A stretch of 64,000 nucleotides of DNA from Siphonodentalium dalli (taxonomy: Eukaryota; Mollusca; Scaphopoda; Gadilida; Siphonodentaliidae), in assembly GCA_032622095.1 (NCBI GenBank), contig CP136061.1:50977762-51041761 (forward strand), read 5' to 3'. Below the pieces are notes generated by a model. That model saw only the letters and a program-made list of their open reading frames with translations. It was not told where the DNA came from and made no database searches. This document shows positions 24,421-36,075 of this stretch, piece after piece. The position numbers and the translations under genes were made by a program. Numbering within the stretch: position 1 is the stretch's first letter; every line of letters begins with the position of its first letter.

Positions 24421-25350
24421 CTGCTATAGATTACACATGCATCAAGTGATTCTACCTCGGATACAGCAAGGCATATATATACCTGTATATAGATGTAATT
24501 AAGTAACGAAAATTATAGACGGATCCTGGTCAAGTACGAAATGTCTATTTAGTCGCTTACAAATATTCATATATATATAGTCAGGAACATACTCAGACCA
24601 CGTCCTGGGTTTGTCAATGCTGGCCGTAAATGATGTAAGATGTAATGGAATTTCCCGAGTTAATCGGTGTCAAGGTCACTCGTATATGGGGTGTGCGTAG
24701 CACAATGGATCGCTAAAATTGAAAAAAAACTTCATCAATGCTCAAAATAATAATTCATTATGGTCTGTATGAGTAACTAGTTGACTAGATGGCTAATACA
24801 ATTACAAAGGTATATGCAGGAGCTTATTCACAAAGTGGGTCAACAAATGTTCGCCCCCTGCGATTTAAGTTTGTAGCCAAATCGGATTTACTACGAATTA
24901 TCTAAGGTAGATTGAAATGTTGAAATAATGATACTCCAATTAGTCAGTAAGTAATGTCTGAATAAATTTCTATGGATTTGTAAGATTCTCATTTCCAACA
25001 TTGTGCAGTCGAATCTATCAATTAGTTGAAAATAAAGGCAATGAGCATATATGTTGGGAAAATTCTACGCAAAATATAAAAATATATTGCACAATGGGAT
25101 TGTGCATATAAAGACACCTGCTTCTCACTCAATAATAAACAAAAGTTTCACAGTTGAAGGTGTACCCAGATTAACGTCCAGGAATTGAATTTTATCAATT
25201 GAAATTAGTTTGCTGTGATTACCACAATCTAACATAATATTGTTTGGTCACAGAGTATACATTTAAAAGCAGTATATGATGGATCTAAAGAGCGTCAACT
25301 AATCACATACAGCGCTGCAGAGCTATAACTATACTTATAATCTTAATAAT
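24421..25350. other. No gene recognised
   Basis: AT-rich, no supported ORF or repeat. Confidence 0.5.
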
Positions 25351-28292
25351 GTTATATATATATTTGCGAATGTTTGTCTGTCTGTCTGTGTGTTCTATAG
25401 AAATTCAGAGGGGACCATCCATATGGCACGAAAGGGGTCTAATAGGGGTAACTTTTTACGAGAAAGATAATGGCGATGGTTAAAATTTTCTAAAGGGGAA
25501 GAACAGGGGGAGGTGCAGAACACAAATTTGTCGCCGATTGCCACCAAACTTATATATAATCATCCCCATAATATGAGGAATCTACTGGTGTGGTTTAAAT
25601 ATGTCAAAAGTCGCGTCGTTCGCGTCAGGGATGCCCGGAATGGGAGAGGTGGACCAAAATTGATCAAAATAATTTTAGCGCCGAATTCCACCAAATTGAT
25701 GTACATTCTTCTGAGATCTTCTCCATGATACAAGAGATCTTATTGTGTGATTTAAAAACGCCAAATTTGTGTCGTTGTGATGAGAGATTTGGGGGGGGGG
25801 GGTGGGTGGGTACTAAATATGATAAAGATTGGTTTAGTCGCCGATTGCCACGAAAGTTATACAAATTCATCCCCATGGTATGAGGTGTCTAATGGCTTGG
25901 CTTAAAGCTGTGGAAAGTGACATCATTCGAGTCGGGGTGCACTGAAAGGGAGAGGGACACCAAAATTGATACACAGTATTCTTAGCGCCAATTTCCTCCA
26001 AATTGATACACATTCTTATCCATGAAATGAGGAATCTAATCGTGTGATTTTAAAGACGTCATATTGGTGCTGCTTTGGTGAGAGATGGGGTGGGTGGGCA
26101 CTAAATTTGATAAACAAAAAATTTTAGTCGCGGATTAGCACCAAACTTACAAATAATAATCTCCTTGATATCAGGAGTCTAATTGTGTGGTTTAAAGAAG
26201 TCAAAAGTGGGGCCATTCGAGTCATGGGTGCCTAGAGGGTGAGAGGGACACAAACATTGATAACAATATGTTTAGCGCATATTTCCACCTGATTGATACA
26301 TTTTCTTTTTCGTGATACGAATAATCTAATCGTGTGGTTTAAATGAGCCAAATTGGTGCCTTTTGGGTGAGAGATATGCAATGGTGGCCCTAAATTTGAT
26401 ACGAATTTGTATACTCGCCAATTTTCATAAATGTTATATATATTCATCTCTATAATGAGTCGAAATGTGTGGTTTAATGATGTCAAAAGTGGCGCCGCTT
26501 GAGTCCGAAATAAGGACGGGATGGTCACCTAAAACTTATAAAAATATGTTTAGTGCCAATTACCATCAAACTCATACACTTTCTTCTCAAATGATACAAT
26601 GAATCAAATATTAGCGAACATCTGTCTGTGTTCTACATGTATATATAACTTTAAGGGTACAATCGAGATGGCACCAAGGCGGTCTAACATGGGTAACTTT
26701 TTACGATTAAGATAATGGTGCAGTTAAAATGTTCTAAAGTGACGTTGTTGGTGTCAAGGGAGGTGCTATGTTTAGCGCAGATTTCGACCAGATTGATATA
26801 TTCTTCTCCGTGATACGAGTAATATAAACGCGAATTGGTTCCGTTTGGGTGAGAGATGGGGGGGGGGGGGGTAATAACTATGATCAGAATTTGTTTAGTT
26901 GCCGATTACCACAAAACTTATATATAATCATCTCCACTATATAATGCATGCACGAGTCTAATAGACGTGGTTTAAATATGACAAAAAATGGCGCGGTTTA
27001 AGTCATTCTTGAGGGAAGTTGCACCAAAGTTGATACAAATATATTTAGCACTGATTCCACCAAATTCATGCACGTTCTTCTCTAATGCTATGATGAATTA
27101 AATCACATTTGGGGTCGTTTGGGTCATGGATGGCGAGATGAGATTCAGTAGCATTTATAAGATTGTTCAATTCGCCGATATCCAACAAAGTTATATGAAG
27201 TCATCCGCCAGGCCATCTACATGTCGTTCTAAGGAGTTTTTGGCATTCCAATTTCACAATCTCGACAAATGGTGACCGAATTAAATCACTTGAACAATTA
27301 TATCTTCTCAACTGTCATATTTATATGGGGATGGAAATCAGGGCATTCATATAATGATCTAGCAACAGATATACATATACGGAAGCTTTAAACGTATATT
27401 TATATCAATCTACTAAAGAGATGCATATATTCATTCAAACTGAGGGGCCTTGAATCGTCAGAGGATTGCATATTAGAATGGCTCATGTATATAGATAACA
27501 CGATTGAGTCTGTCCCATTCAATATAGTTTCCACAAAAAGAGTTACAATTGCCAAGATATATGGAAATGTAGAGCAGGTCAGTTCAAAAATAGTGGTCAC
27601 CGTGTGCAGTTAAATATGGTTACTTCTGAGATAAAGGAAAACGCAGTCCGTAGCACATGACTTTTCAGGATCCTCCAATAGTGACATCTGACAAGGGTAT
27701 ATCTGCCCGATACAGAGGATTTCTTTCATTTTTTAGAACAGACTCATCGCCTAACATAAACAACTCAAAATATCGCTGTGTCGGGTACATGTAGCTGCTA
27801 TACGTGCATAACATTATTTCTTTTAACTGAAACTGATTAGCCAGTATATAGCACCAGAACAGCGGAGCACCTGGACATATCTTTAATACATCTGTATCTT
27901 CATGAAGATATGATAAACTAGATTGATTGATTGATTGATACATCTCTATGTAAAACACAATTGTCGTCTTTTATTGTTTCGAACTGATGTGTTTATGATG
28001 TTCAGGTTTCATGCTATAACGTTTGAAGTATACGCAGTTGTAAATAAATGAATACTTCTTTATTGGTGGGACGGATTAAACACGATAAACAAAATGATAA
28101 TCGTTCCGACCTGACAAGGTGAGCCACTACTTATATTCCATGTGTAAGAATCATGTTTTGTGATGCAATTTGGATATACAATTTATGAGAATACGTGTAA
28201 CACTTTGAGAGCAAGAGTATTATCTATTCCCACCAAATATTCACAGAGGGTTTCACATCACTTTAACCTGGGCAACGCCGGGTAACCCTGCT
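25351..28292 (+). mobile_element. Probable Helitron with internal diverged repeats (HEL4)
   Basis: The right end is acctgggcaacgccgggtaa, then ccctgCTAG at 28289-28292, followed by T: an imperfect hairpin plus CTAG, as in Helitron 3' ends. The left limit is placed near the ttatatatatatttgcgaat start and is uncertain. Between 25500 and 27200 a block with ccaccaaacttatataat and a block with ccaccaaattgat..acattcttct alternate about five times at roughly 300-350 bp spacing. A gtctgtctgtgtgttcta start is repeated at about 25375 and 26620. No Rep/helicase ORF was recognised. Confidence 0.5.
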
Positions 28293-28439
28293 AGTAAATT
28301 ATATATACAGGAAGTAGTGTATAAGATAATTAAATAGACTGTTAGTGTTTGTTGTCGAACAAGTGGCAACTAACTACACCGTATATGACAGGGTTAGATT
28401 AAAGGATTACACTGGTGTAATTTTTCTCAGTTATTGTCG

Positions 28440-28860
28440 ATGCCCGCTAATCCACTGAGAACGTTGCCGAAAATGGTTTTGTGATAGGCCGCCGGTAACT
28501 GAAGTTATTGTGTTGGCTGACTACTTTCAAGGTTGGAACGTTTTTCGAGATATACACATACTTTCTGTTTTTATTAATCCATTGCAATTTACTAACCATC
28601 TTTTTGACCACGCTTCGAGCATCGGTCGCTAATCGATAGAACATATCGAAGTGTCATCAGCAAATAGGCGGATATTACATGATATATCGTGCACAAGGTC
28701 ATAAATGTAGTTTAAAAATAGAATAGGACCAAGGACAGAGCCTTGGGCACTCGTAAATTTAAGGGATTCCATTCCGATTAGTCTGATCCCAGCACAACTC
28801 GTTGTTGTCTGCTCGTATTTATATTTAAAAACACTTTTATGTTGAATATTTGTAATACCC
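28440..28860 (-). pseudogene. LINE RT fragment, decayed
   Basis: Minus-strand reading gives GSVLGPILFLNYIYDL and RLFADDTSICS (28650-28760), then a frame change to the thumb segment in 28447-28644 (ATDARSVVKKMVSKLQWINK). FADDT is the RT catalytic motif. It is too short and broken to be functional. Confidence 0.8.
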
Positions 28861-28989
28861 GATGTTTCCCGTGTGGTTGTTCAGAACAAGTAGAGCTAAA
28901 TTGTCTTCAAAACAAGTTTATTAGAATTTTGTGTTGTTGTAAAAGGTTGTGACTGGAAGAGATAGACCATTAGTGAAGGTAGTTAGCGT

Positions 28990-30690
28990 TTTGATCAATA
29001 CAAGTCGGATAAAAGCGCCATTTTTAAATATCTTGTAGGACAGCATCTCTAGTCTATGAATTTTCTCAAGAACCAACTTTTTGACGGACGTAGAGACGAA
29101 CATTCAAGATGGCGTCCAATATGGCCGCCGTTTTGACCGTGGTACACCTAATAGTTTTGCTTCTCAATTTGATATGTTAAACATAACGAATTCCACCCTA
29201 TTATCTAAGAATAGTGGTTGTAGAATAAGAGTCCTCACTTTTAGTTGAAAAATGGCCACAATTATGGAAGATGGGTGCCAAAATGGCGGCAAAAACATGA
29301 AAATGTTCGGTTTTTGCCTTATTTTTGTTTAAATACTTTACAATTTTCGAGATAATATAAGAGAAGATATCAACAATATGTTGACTATTCGATGGAATAA
29401 CCCCCGTGAAAGAGTCATGCATACTAAAAGCTAAGTAGTATAGTTTGTTCTGGTACAAATGTGAGGTAGAATATGTGCTATGTAAAATGAACAAAATTAT
29501 TCTCGGACAGGGTTTCATTCTATAAATGCTTAGAAACCAACAATGAATGGCTCTGATGTCTTCAATTATATTTGCGACACTAATATATAGTTCGATCAAT
29601 TGATTACAAATTTGAATATCGAGATCTTTGCAAATAAAAAAGCAATTTAGAAGTGGATTTACCACGAAATACGGAAACACCAAATGACAAAACCCATAAT
29701 CGTCAAATTCAATTTGGTTCTCAAAGCAGGAACACGTGGAAGGTATTCTGCAACATATCTTCATCATCGGGACTCGTATTAAAATTGCCAGTACTTAAAT
29801 TCAGTTGCTATGTCCAATTATACACAAAAGGATTGAAGCGTATACTCGAAAGTATATATGAGGTCGGAATAAGAAATCGTTTTGTTTCCTTGTAACATAT
29901 TGTGCCCTGAATTATTCCAGCAACAGAACATGAAACAATCATGCGAACGCAAGCGGGAATCCACGGCACCCTTGAATATAGTCCAGATTCAAAAATATGT
30001 ACATTTTTGCAATGTATTGCATGTATATGTGTAATCGTGTGTATACTATTGTTGCTGGGATATACTCCAGGGGGGTTCTGTGGTTGGAAGATGGATCAGT
30101 AAATTTGCACCTGGAACAAACCGATTTGCAAACACTTTTAATCAAGTCTGTGCCCTCGCTAGCCGCTTCTGTGTTGTCATCCATACAGGAACAAAAGAAC
30201 CGTCAATCAATTTCCATCCAAAGAAGTCAGGTGCTGGAAACTTTCCATCTACTGTGGGGCTTACAGTCCATATACCAGCCTGATATATATCACGACCTTC
30301 ATGTTGCAAGAGCATGTTCCTCGTTATTGGTAAATGTTCAAGTGCTGAACATTTCATGCCTAGATTCATTAACTGAGGTCAGGTTCAAAGATTTGTCATA
30401 AACAAACATGACGAACCGCTAAATACACTCACATAGTGGTGATGAGACATCAAGTACCACACAATGATTCCTCGCAATTGGCATCAATCATTCTATGAGG
30501 TCTGGGCGCTTTCCAAGCATCCCAAAATTGCGCTTACCCTTACCAAAGAAAAAGGAAGTTGAGTCTTAACCTGATATCGGATGGAATATTGGTACAGTTG
30601 AATACAAGTACAGTTAAATTTTTTGAGCCCATTGAATTGCACATATCAACTATGTTGTAGGTATCATGTGATTTAGACTTGTCAAAAGAC
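28990..30690 (-). repeat. Left arm of a head-to-head inverted duplication
   Basis: The reverse complement matches 31500-34010 over nearly its whole length (interrupted there by a 695-bp element). Matching landmarks include gtttatgacaaatct, the tatcaggctggtatatggac block, the tatactccaggggg block and the tgagaaaattcatagactag block near 29050. Similarity fades beyond about 28985. The 188-codon minus-strand ORF at 29201-29767 lies in this arm; its relative in the other arm (33376-33657) is shorter. It may simply be open by chance. Confidence 0.85.
30142..30690 (-). pseudogene. 3' part of a multi-copy gene of unnamed family (GCDT/YQAG family), left copy
   Basis: The minus strand encodes a clear C-terminus at 30142-30369: DIYQAGIWTVSP, then FPAPDFFGWK and SFVPVWMTT, preceded by decayed reading of the NIVDM and FFFGKGK regions (30540-30690). 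This order (GCDT-TSFFFGKGK, MYDK, YQAG.W, PSP..WGWK, W.P.WTT) is a pattern I recognise from multi-copy uncharacterised metazoan proteins. A distant PIN/FEN-like nuclease fold is a guess. Frame changes and stops upstream make it a pseudogene. Confidence 0.6.
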
Positions 30691-31019
30691 AAACAGTTTC
30701 AAATATTTGCATTGAAGCAAAGCATGTATATATGTATCAACAGTGCGAACAATAATCGATATATAATCGGTTTGTAGCATATGAAATATATGTTCTTCTC
30801 ACACGAAAACCAGCTGTTTCCCCATCCATATCGAAAGTGTGCGAAAGGAGGGGTGGTAATAATTGTGACTTCCTAAGCTGCATGAAGGTCCCATCCGATC
30901 CAAACCACATACCGGTAGAAACTGCAGAGCTAAAGCCAAAGGTCGAGTGTAAGGTGTTCAACGGGGTGCTCTGATACACTTACTGCCACCCGAAGTCGGT
31001 CACACCTTCTCAATGTATA
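30691..31019. other. Spacer between the inverted copies
   Basis: No similarity between arms was seen here. The minus-strand ORF at 30737-30979 is unrecognised. Confidence 0.4.
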
Positions 31020-32757
31020 TCAGCACAACGTTTATTCCATATGTTATGATGCAACTCGCAGATTGTAGAATAATTGACTTGGTTTTGGACAGGTAAATAG
31101 AGGACAGTATCAAAACAGGAACGCGAGATAAACGTGGTTGTGGGATTCGATGTAAACTGGTGGCTTATTACAAAATTCCACCGAATTGGAATGACTTTCT
31201 AAGAAACACCACCAACAAGCAATAATTGTTTGCATTGGTCAATGAATGTCTCTTTAAATTGGAAACCCTAACAGGGAGAACCATCTTCGTAACGGATGAT
31301 GATGCCACGGTCCTAATGTGGAACATATTATCTTTGGATGTGCATATGAAGAAGCTGATACAACGTAGTAGATTAGTCGGACAAATATCTCATATGCTAA
31401 AAACTCATTCATCGATTATTGTTCGTACTGTTGACAAGGATATTATCGTGATTCTGTTGTGACGTATGCATGCTATGCTACTCCAATGCAAAGATTCGAA
31501 ACTGTGTCTTTCGGCAAGTCTAAATTCCATGTTATCTGCAACATAGTTGATATGTACAATTCAATGGGCTCAGAAAATTCAACGGTGCTTCCAATATTCC
31601 ATCATTTCCATGCGATATCAGGATGCGAGTCTACTTCCTTTTTCTTTGGTAAGGGTAATCAAACATTTTGGTATGCCTGGAAAGCTTACACAGAGCTCAC
31701 AGAATGCTTGATGTCAAATACGAGGAATCCTATTGTGGTACTTGATGTTCCATCACCACTATTTGTGTAGATTTAGCATTTCGTCTTGATTGTTTATGAC
31801 AAATCTGCGAACCTGGCCTCAGTTAATAAGATAGACATGGAATGTTCAGCAAAGGCCGTGCACATGAACAGTTACCACCAACGGAAATCATGCTACTAGT
31901 ATATATCAAGCTGGTATATGGACTGTAAGCCCCATAATAGATGCAAAGTTTCCAGCACCTGACTCACTGGGGAAACTGTTTCACAAGAATCGATTCTATC
32001 GCCTTTGCGGTTCTGTTTCTATCGAACTAAGTCCCGACTCTTTCGCGATTTAAAACAAATATTTTCAAAGTTTGACCGCCATTTTAATATACACTAAATG
32101 TCAAAACAGAACTATTTTCTAAACAAATATCCGTAGATTAGGTCTTTGCTCGTGCTTATTGGTGACTATAATGCGAAATGTTTGTGCATACTTAGAGGCA
32201 TAATACGTTTGTGTGCATTTCATATGTAAATTAAGCAGCAATTTGATGATAAGTTTATCGGCCTTGACACTTTAGTTGGGCTCGAACATGTATCATTGTA
32301 CGATCGAACACATGACACAATAATAACCTAATGTTAGATCATAAAACCTGACAAGTTCCAGCCCAATTTAAATATGATAAGGCTGAAAATTTTAGCATCG
32401 AACTGCTAATTAATACTCGTGGGAAATACACACAAATGTACGTCTTTTGATTTTGCATTACTATCACCAATAAGCACGTACAAAGACCTAATATGTTGAT
32501 TGTTATTGAAGAATACTTTCTGTATTGACATTCAGTGTATAACAGCCTATCAAAACTTTGAATATTTTTAAACAAATCGCGAAAGAATCGGTACTTAATT
32601 TGATAGAGACGGAACCGGAAGGGTTATATAATCGTTCTGGTGAAACAGATTCCCCAAGGGTGACTCCTTCAGGTGGAAATTTAGTGACGATTATTTTGTT
32701 CCTGTATGGATGACAATCACAGAAGTGGCTAGAGTGTGCACAGAGTTGACTGATTAG
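31020..32757 (+). pseudogene. Multi-copy gene of unnamed family (GCDT/YQAG family), right copy, split by a transposon
   Basis: The plus strand reads, with breaks: LADCRIIDLVLDR and TRDKRGCGIRCKLVAYYKIP then NWNDFLRNTTNKQ (31060-31200); a stop; LFALVNECLFKLE to SSIIVRTVDKDIIVILL (to 31462); a frame change; then FGKSKFHVICNIVDMYNSMG, HAISGCESTSFFFGKGN and VVLDVPSPLFV (to 31770). After a further break come YQAGIWTVSPIIDAKFPAPD (to 31965), a 695-bp insertion, and WKFSDDYFVPVWMT to TAG 32757. The hallmark DTD and GCDT motifs are changed to DKD and GCES. The order matches the left copy. Family function is not known to me; a nuclease-like fold is only inferred from the Asp motifs. Confidence 0.65.
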
Positions 32758-34010
32758 GTGTGTTTGCAAATCGGTTTATTCCAGGTGCAAATGTTCAAAA
32801 AGCAAACTTCCATGTACGGAGTTGTGCAGATGTGGTTGAGAGTAGTGAATTGTTCAATACAATTTATTAATAGGAAGGGCATTTTTAAATTTACTGATCC
32901 TATCTTCCCACAACATGGCCCCCCTGGAGTATATCCTAGCCACAATATAACACACAAAATTATACATATGGATATATAGATGCAATGCATTGCACTAATG
33001 TATATATTATTGAATCTGGGCTATTTGCATGGTTGTTACATGTTCTGTTGCTGGAATAACTGAGGACACTATATAATACAAGGAAATAATATTATTTCTT
33101 ATTGCGACCTCAAATATACCTTCGAGTATAAGCTTCAATCATTTTGTGTATAATTGGACATAAAAGCACTTAATTTAAGTATTGGTAATTTGAATACGAG
33201 ACCCGATGATGAAGATATATTGCAGAATACCTTCCATGTGTTCTTGTTTTTTGAGAACCGAATTGGGTTTGATGAGTATGGGGTCTGTCGTTTAGTGTTT
33301 CCTAATTTCGTGGTAAATCGACTACTCAATTGATTTTCTATTTGTAAACATCTCGACATACAAATTTGTATTCAATTGATCCAACAATATAGTAGTGTCG
33401 CAAATAGAATTGATGATATCAGTGCCATTCATGGTTGGTTATTAAGCATTTACAGAATGAAACCCAGTCTGAGAATAATTTCATTCATTTTATATAACAC
33501 ACATTCTACCTCACATTTCTACCAGTACGAACTAAACTACTTCGCCTTTAATGTACATAACTCTTTCGCAGAAGTTATTCCATCGAATAATGAACACATT
33601 ATTCATATCTTCTCTTATATTATCTCGAAAATTGTAAAGTATTTAATAAAAAAGTAAGGAAAAGGCAAAATTTCTCATGTTTTGGCCGCCATTTTGGCAT
33701 CCATCTTCAATAATTGTGGCCATTTTTCAACTGAAAGTCGCGGTTGTTATTCCATAAACACCATTCTTAGATAAAGAGGGGAAATTCGTTATGTTTACCA
33801 TATCAAATCGAGAGGCAAAACCATTAGGTGTACCACCGTCAAACCGCCGGCCATCTTGGACGCCATCTTGAATTATCGGCTCTATGTCGGTCAAAAAGTT
33901 GGTTCTTGAGAAAATTCCTAGACTAGAGATGCTGCCCTACAAGATACTAAAAAATGGCGCTTTTATCCGACTTGTATCGATCGGAGCATTTTTTGTCGCT
34001 AACTACCTAC
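31500..34010 (+). repeat. Right arm of the head-to-head inverted duplication
   Basis: Counterpart of 28990-30690 in reverse orientation. It is longer because of the insertion at 31966-32660. The outer end near 33900-34000 (cttgagaaaattcctagact) matches 29040-29070 reversed. The lectin gene's proposed first exon begins about 70 bp beyond the arm. Confidence 0.85.
31966..32660. mobile_element. 695-bp foldback/MITE element with long inverted repeats
   Basis: The left end actggggaaactgtttcac pairs with the reversed right end ccttggggaatctgtttcac. Similarity continues inwards (ctttcgcgattt, attaggtctttg, gtgcttattggtga) for about 300 bp per arm. It is flanked by tgactc at 31960-31965 and 32661-32666. 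Removing it restores the PAPDS..WKF reading of the host pseudogene. No ORF of its own. Confidence 0.85.
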
Positions 34011-34080
34011 ACTACATCGGGTGGGATACAATGTAACCGTTTTTTATTAACAAAATAACTTTATTAGGTGAGAGGCTCTT

Positions 34081-34257
34081 ATGGGTAAATACATATTAAA
34101 TAGTGTTACTTTACGCTTGAACGACATGAATTTACAAGCTGATCCATCTAATAGAACAAAACTGAGACGCTGTCGGTATCGATACCCATTAAGTGGTCCT
34201 GCGATATTTTGTATGATATCCGTGAGCATAATTATTGTTACATTGTTGTGGTCTTTG
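34081..34257 (+). CDS. Putative exon 1 of the lectin gene: cytoplasmic N-terminus and membrane anchor
   Basis: ATG 34081 opens a frame with a basic stretch (TKLRRCRYRY, about residues 29-38) followed by an apolar segment, AIFCMISVSIIIVTLLWSL, at residues 41-59. This is the arrangement of a type II signal anchor. A GT at 34258 (ctttg|gtcagt) gives a phase-0 end, which is what the EGF-like exon at 34814 needs. Together with exons 2-5 the total is 858 nt, a whole number of codons. The start context is weak, an upstream 5' UTR exon is possible, and the donor is not a perfect consensus, so the link to exon 2 is inferred from phase and position only. Residues 19-28 are encoded by a 30-bp stretch found again at 39939-39968. 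Confidence 0.45.
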
Positions 34258-34813
34258 GTCAGTCAGAGCTATTCCAGGAAAAATAAGTGCCCGCGTGAAA
34301 TATTCAGGAATTTATAATGGTTGCTTTATCACAACCAACGCCAATATGTTAAAAGAGTTTATTTATATATGTTGTCTCATGCATTCTTTACCAGGATCGT
34401 TTTTCGACCGAGATGTTACTGACGCTCGGGGAGCTTGGCTGTCTCTGTTAATATAAAGCAACATCGATCACAAAAAATGCTTAAATCGTGCAATATCGAG
34501 TTGCGACTTTCACCTACAGTGAAGTACATTATCAAGGACAGGTAATAACTCAATCGTCACACTTGTCGGCCTACATATTCTATAATTACTTACTTTCCGC
34601 GGAATCGACGGAAAGAACCAAGGTTTCCGATTGTTAATAACTAAGAAATATATTCCCCGCGTTATTTTTTAGACTTTGTAAGATTCCCTGTCAAAACTTC
34701 ACCACTTCTCCAAGTGGTGGAATATGATCTCTACCGGCGTAAGCCGAAGTAGAGATGCATGGCATGATCTAATTGAGATGCCCCTTAAATCAGATCAAGC
34801 TGTTCAATTTCAG

Positions 34814-34919
34814 GATCCATCTAACCAATGTTTTGGATACCCATGTGGTGAGAATTCCACGTGCGCACCGAGCCAGTTGATAGACTCCGGCTATCGGTGT
34901 CTCAGGATCCCGAACGAAG
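34814..34919 (+). CDS. Lectin gene exon 2: half EGF-like module
   Basis: The acceptor is ttcaatttcag (ends 34813) and the donor gaag|gtgagt (GT at 34920). It is 106 nt, entered in phase 0 and left in phase 1. It reads DPSNQCFGYPCGENSTC followed by APSQLIDSGYRC. The spacing C-x4-C-x5-C-x11-C matches the first four cysteines of an EGF-like domain. Cys5 and Cys6 are absent (the next residues are LRIPNE), so the module is incomplete or degenerate. EGF-like modules are common adjuncts of C-type lectins and mediate protein contacts outside the cell. The phase-1 exit fits exon 3, where the split codon becomes GAA. Confidence 0.7.
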
Positions 34920-35226
34920 GTGAGTTCTTAAAGATAACAAAGGTAGTATCATCAAGATAGCAATGGTAAGGTCTTACGACAACGAACGTAAGATCTTAAG
35001 ATAACAAAGGTAAGATCTTAACGATAACAAAAGGTAAGATCTTAAAGATAACAGATTCCCCAAATAAAGGTAACAAATATAATTTCTTAAAGATAACAAA
35101 GGTGAGAACTTAAAGACAACATGCTGCACAACAAATGTAAGGTCTTAAATGCAACAATGGTAAGATCTTGAAGATAGCAAAGGTAAAATATTAAATATAA
35201 CAAAGGTAAGGTCTTAATATAACAAA
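34919..35226. repeat. Degenerate ~22-bp tandem repeat copying the exon 2 splice donor
   Basis: Units of the form aaggtaagatcttaaagataac repeat about a dozen times. The first unit is the exon border itself (gaaggtgagttcttaaagat at 34916-34935). Nearly every unit keeps an AAG|GTAAG or close variant, i.e. a strong 5' splice-site consensus. Confidence 0.8.
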
Positions 35227-35856
35227 TAGCGGGAAGCTTAAGTCGATTACATTAATATGTGCGCCACCTACAGCTAGATACGTGATTTATGTAACACGCG
35301 CCGTGGTCAGTTATAGCAGTCAATATGCAGTTATATTTTATCTCACGTGACTATCTTAGCCTAATCCACGCTTGTGCTTGGTTGCTTGACATTCACTATT
35401 ATCGATAGTGTCGTCCACGACACGATAGTGGGTCTCCTTAGTTTAGCACACCCACTATCGCTTGGAAAATCCAGAAATCTATTTTAGCATGCCCACTATT
35501 CCGGGGAGGTAATTTGAAAGTCATCTCCGCCTCGCTGAAAAAGTTCAACATGTTTTTATCCGAAATGTCTTTGTAATCGACAACTATAGATCACAATAAA
35601 TTATCGTAAGCAAATTCTTTATGTTTTTTGTGATGTTTTACCCATGTTTGACGTGGCGATTTATCTTGTTCCTTTCGCCGCTGATCACAATATCGCTTCG
35701 ATATTTTTGTCTATTTCCTTAGTTCGCGCTACTAAATTTTCTGAACGAATCTTCAGTTTGTTTTCGGTAACAAAAAAAATGTTTTCAACTGATGTCATTG
35801 ATTTTAACAACAACAACAACAACGACGACTACGTCTGCTTTCCATTGCTAGTCAAA
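35227..35856. other. Intron sequence; short inverted repeats
   Basis: Around 35400-35510 several cccactat/atagtggg words form imperfect inverted repeats. No supported gene; the ORF from 35644 is open mainly by chance up to 35856. Confidence 0.4.
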
Positions 35857-36065
35857 ATGGCAACATTAATTACTGAGGAAGATAATTTAAGACTTGCCAA
35901 ATTAGAAGCCGGGCAATTTATTTTGAAAATTTGACAAGCAAAAAACAAAAGAAACAACAAAACTTTGTACTGAAAATTTTGAAATCTTTCTGCAATGAAA
36001 AGAGAATACATGGGAATATAGATGATTGTGAATTGTTTGACATTATGGGTTCTGGAACAGAATGA
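35857..36065 (+). pseudogene. Possible N-terminal remnant of a tyrosine-recombinase (Crypton-like) element
   Basis: From ATG 35857 the frame reads ITEEDNLRLAKLEAG and, after a frame change near 35930, ENLTSKKQKKQQNFVLKILK followed by SFCNEKRIHGN and a TGA at 36063. The NT-KK....VLKILK.FC.EK pattern recalls the helical N-terminal domain of Crypton-type integrases in invertebrates. No catalytic part follows, and a palindrome starts at once. The assignment is tentative. Confidence 0.3.
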
Positions 36066-36075
36066 AAAACGTTCG

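Noticed and set aside
29201-29767. 188-codon minus-strand ORF in the inverted-repeat arm
   Set aside because: The matching arm has only part of it open, with changes that do not look protein-conserving. No recognisable domain.
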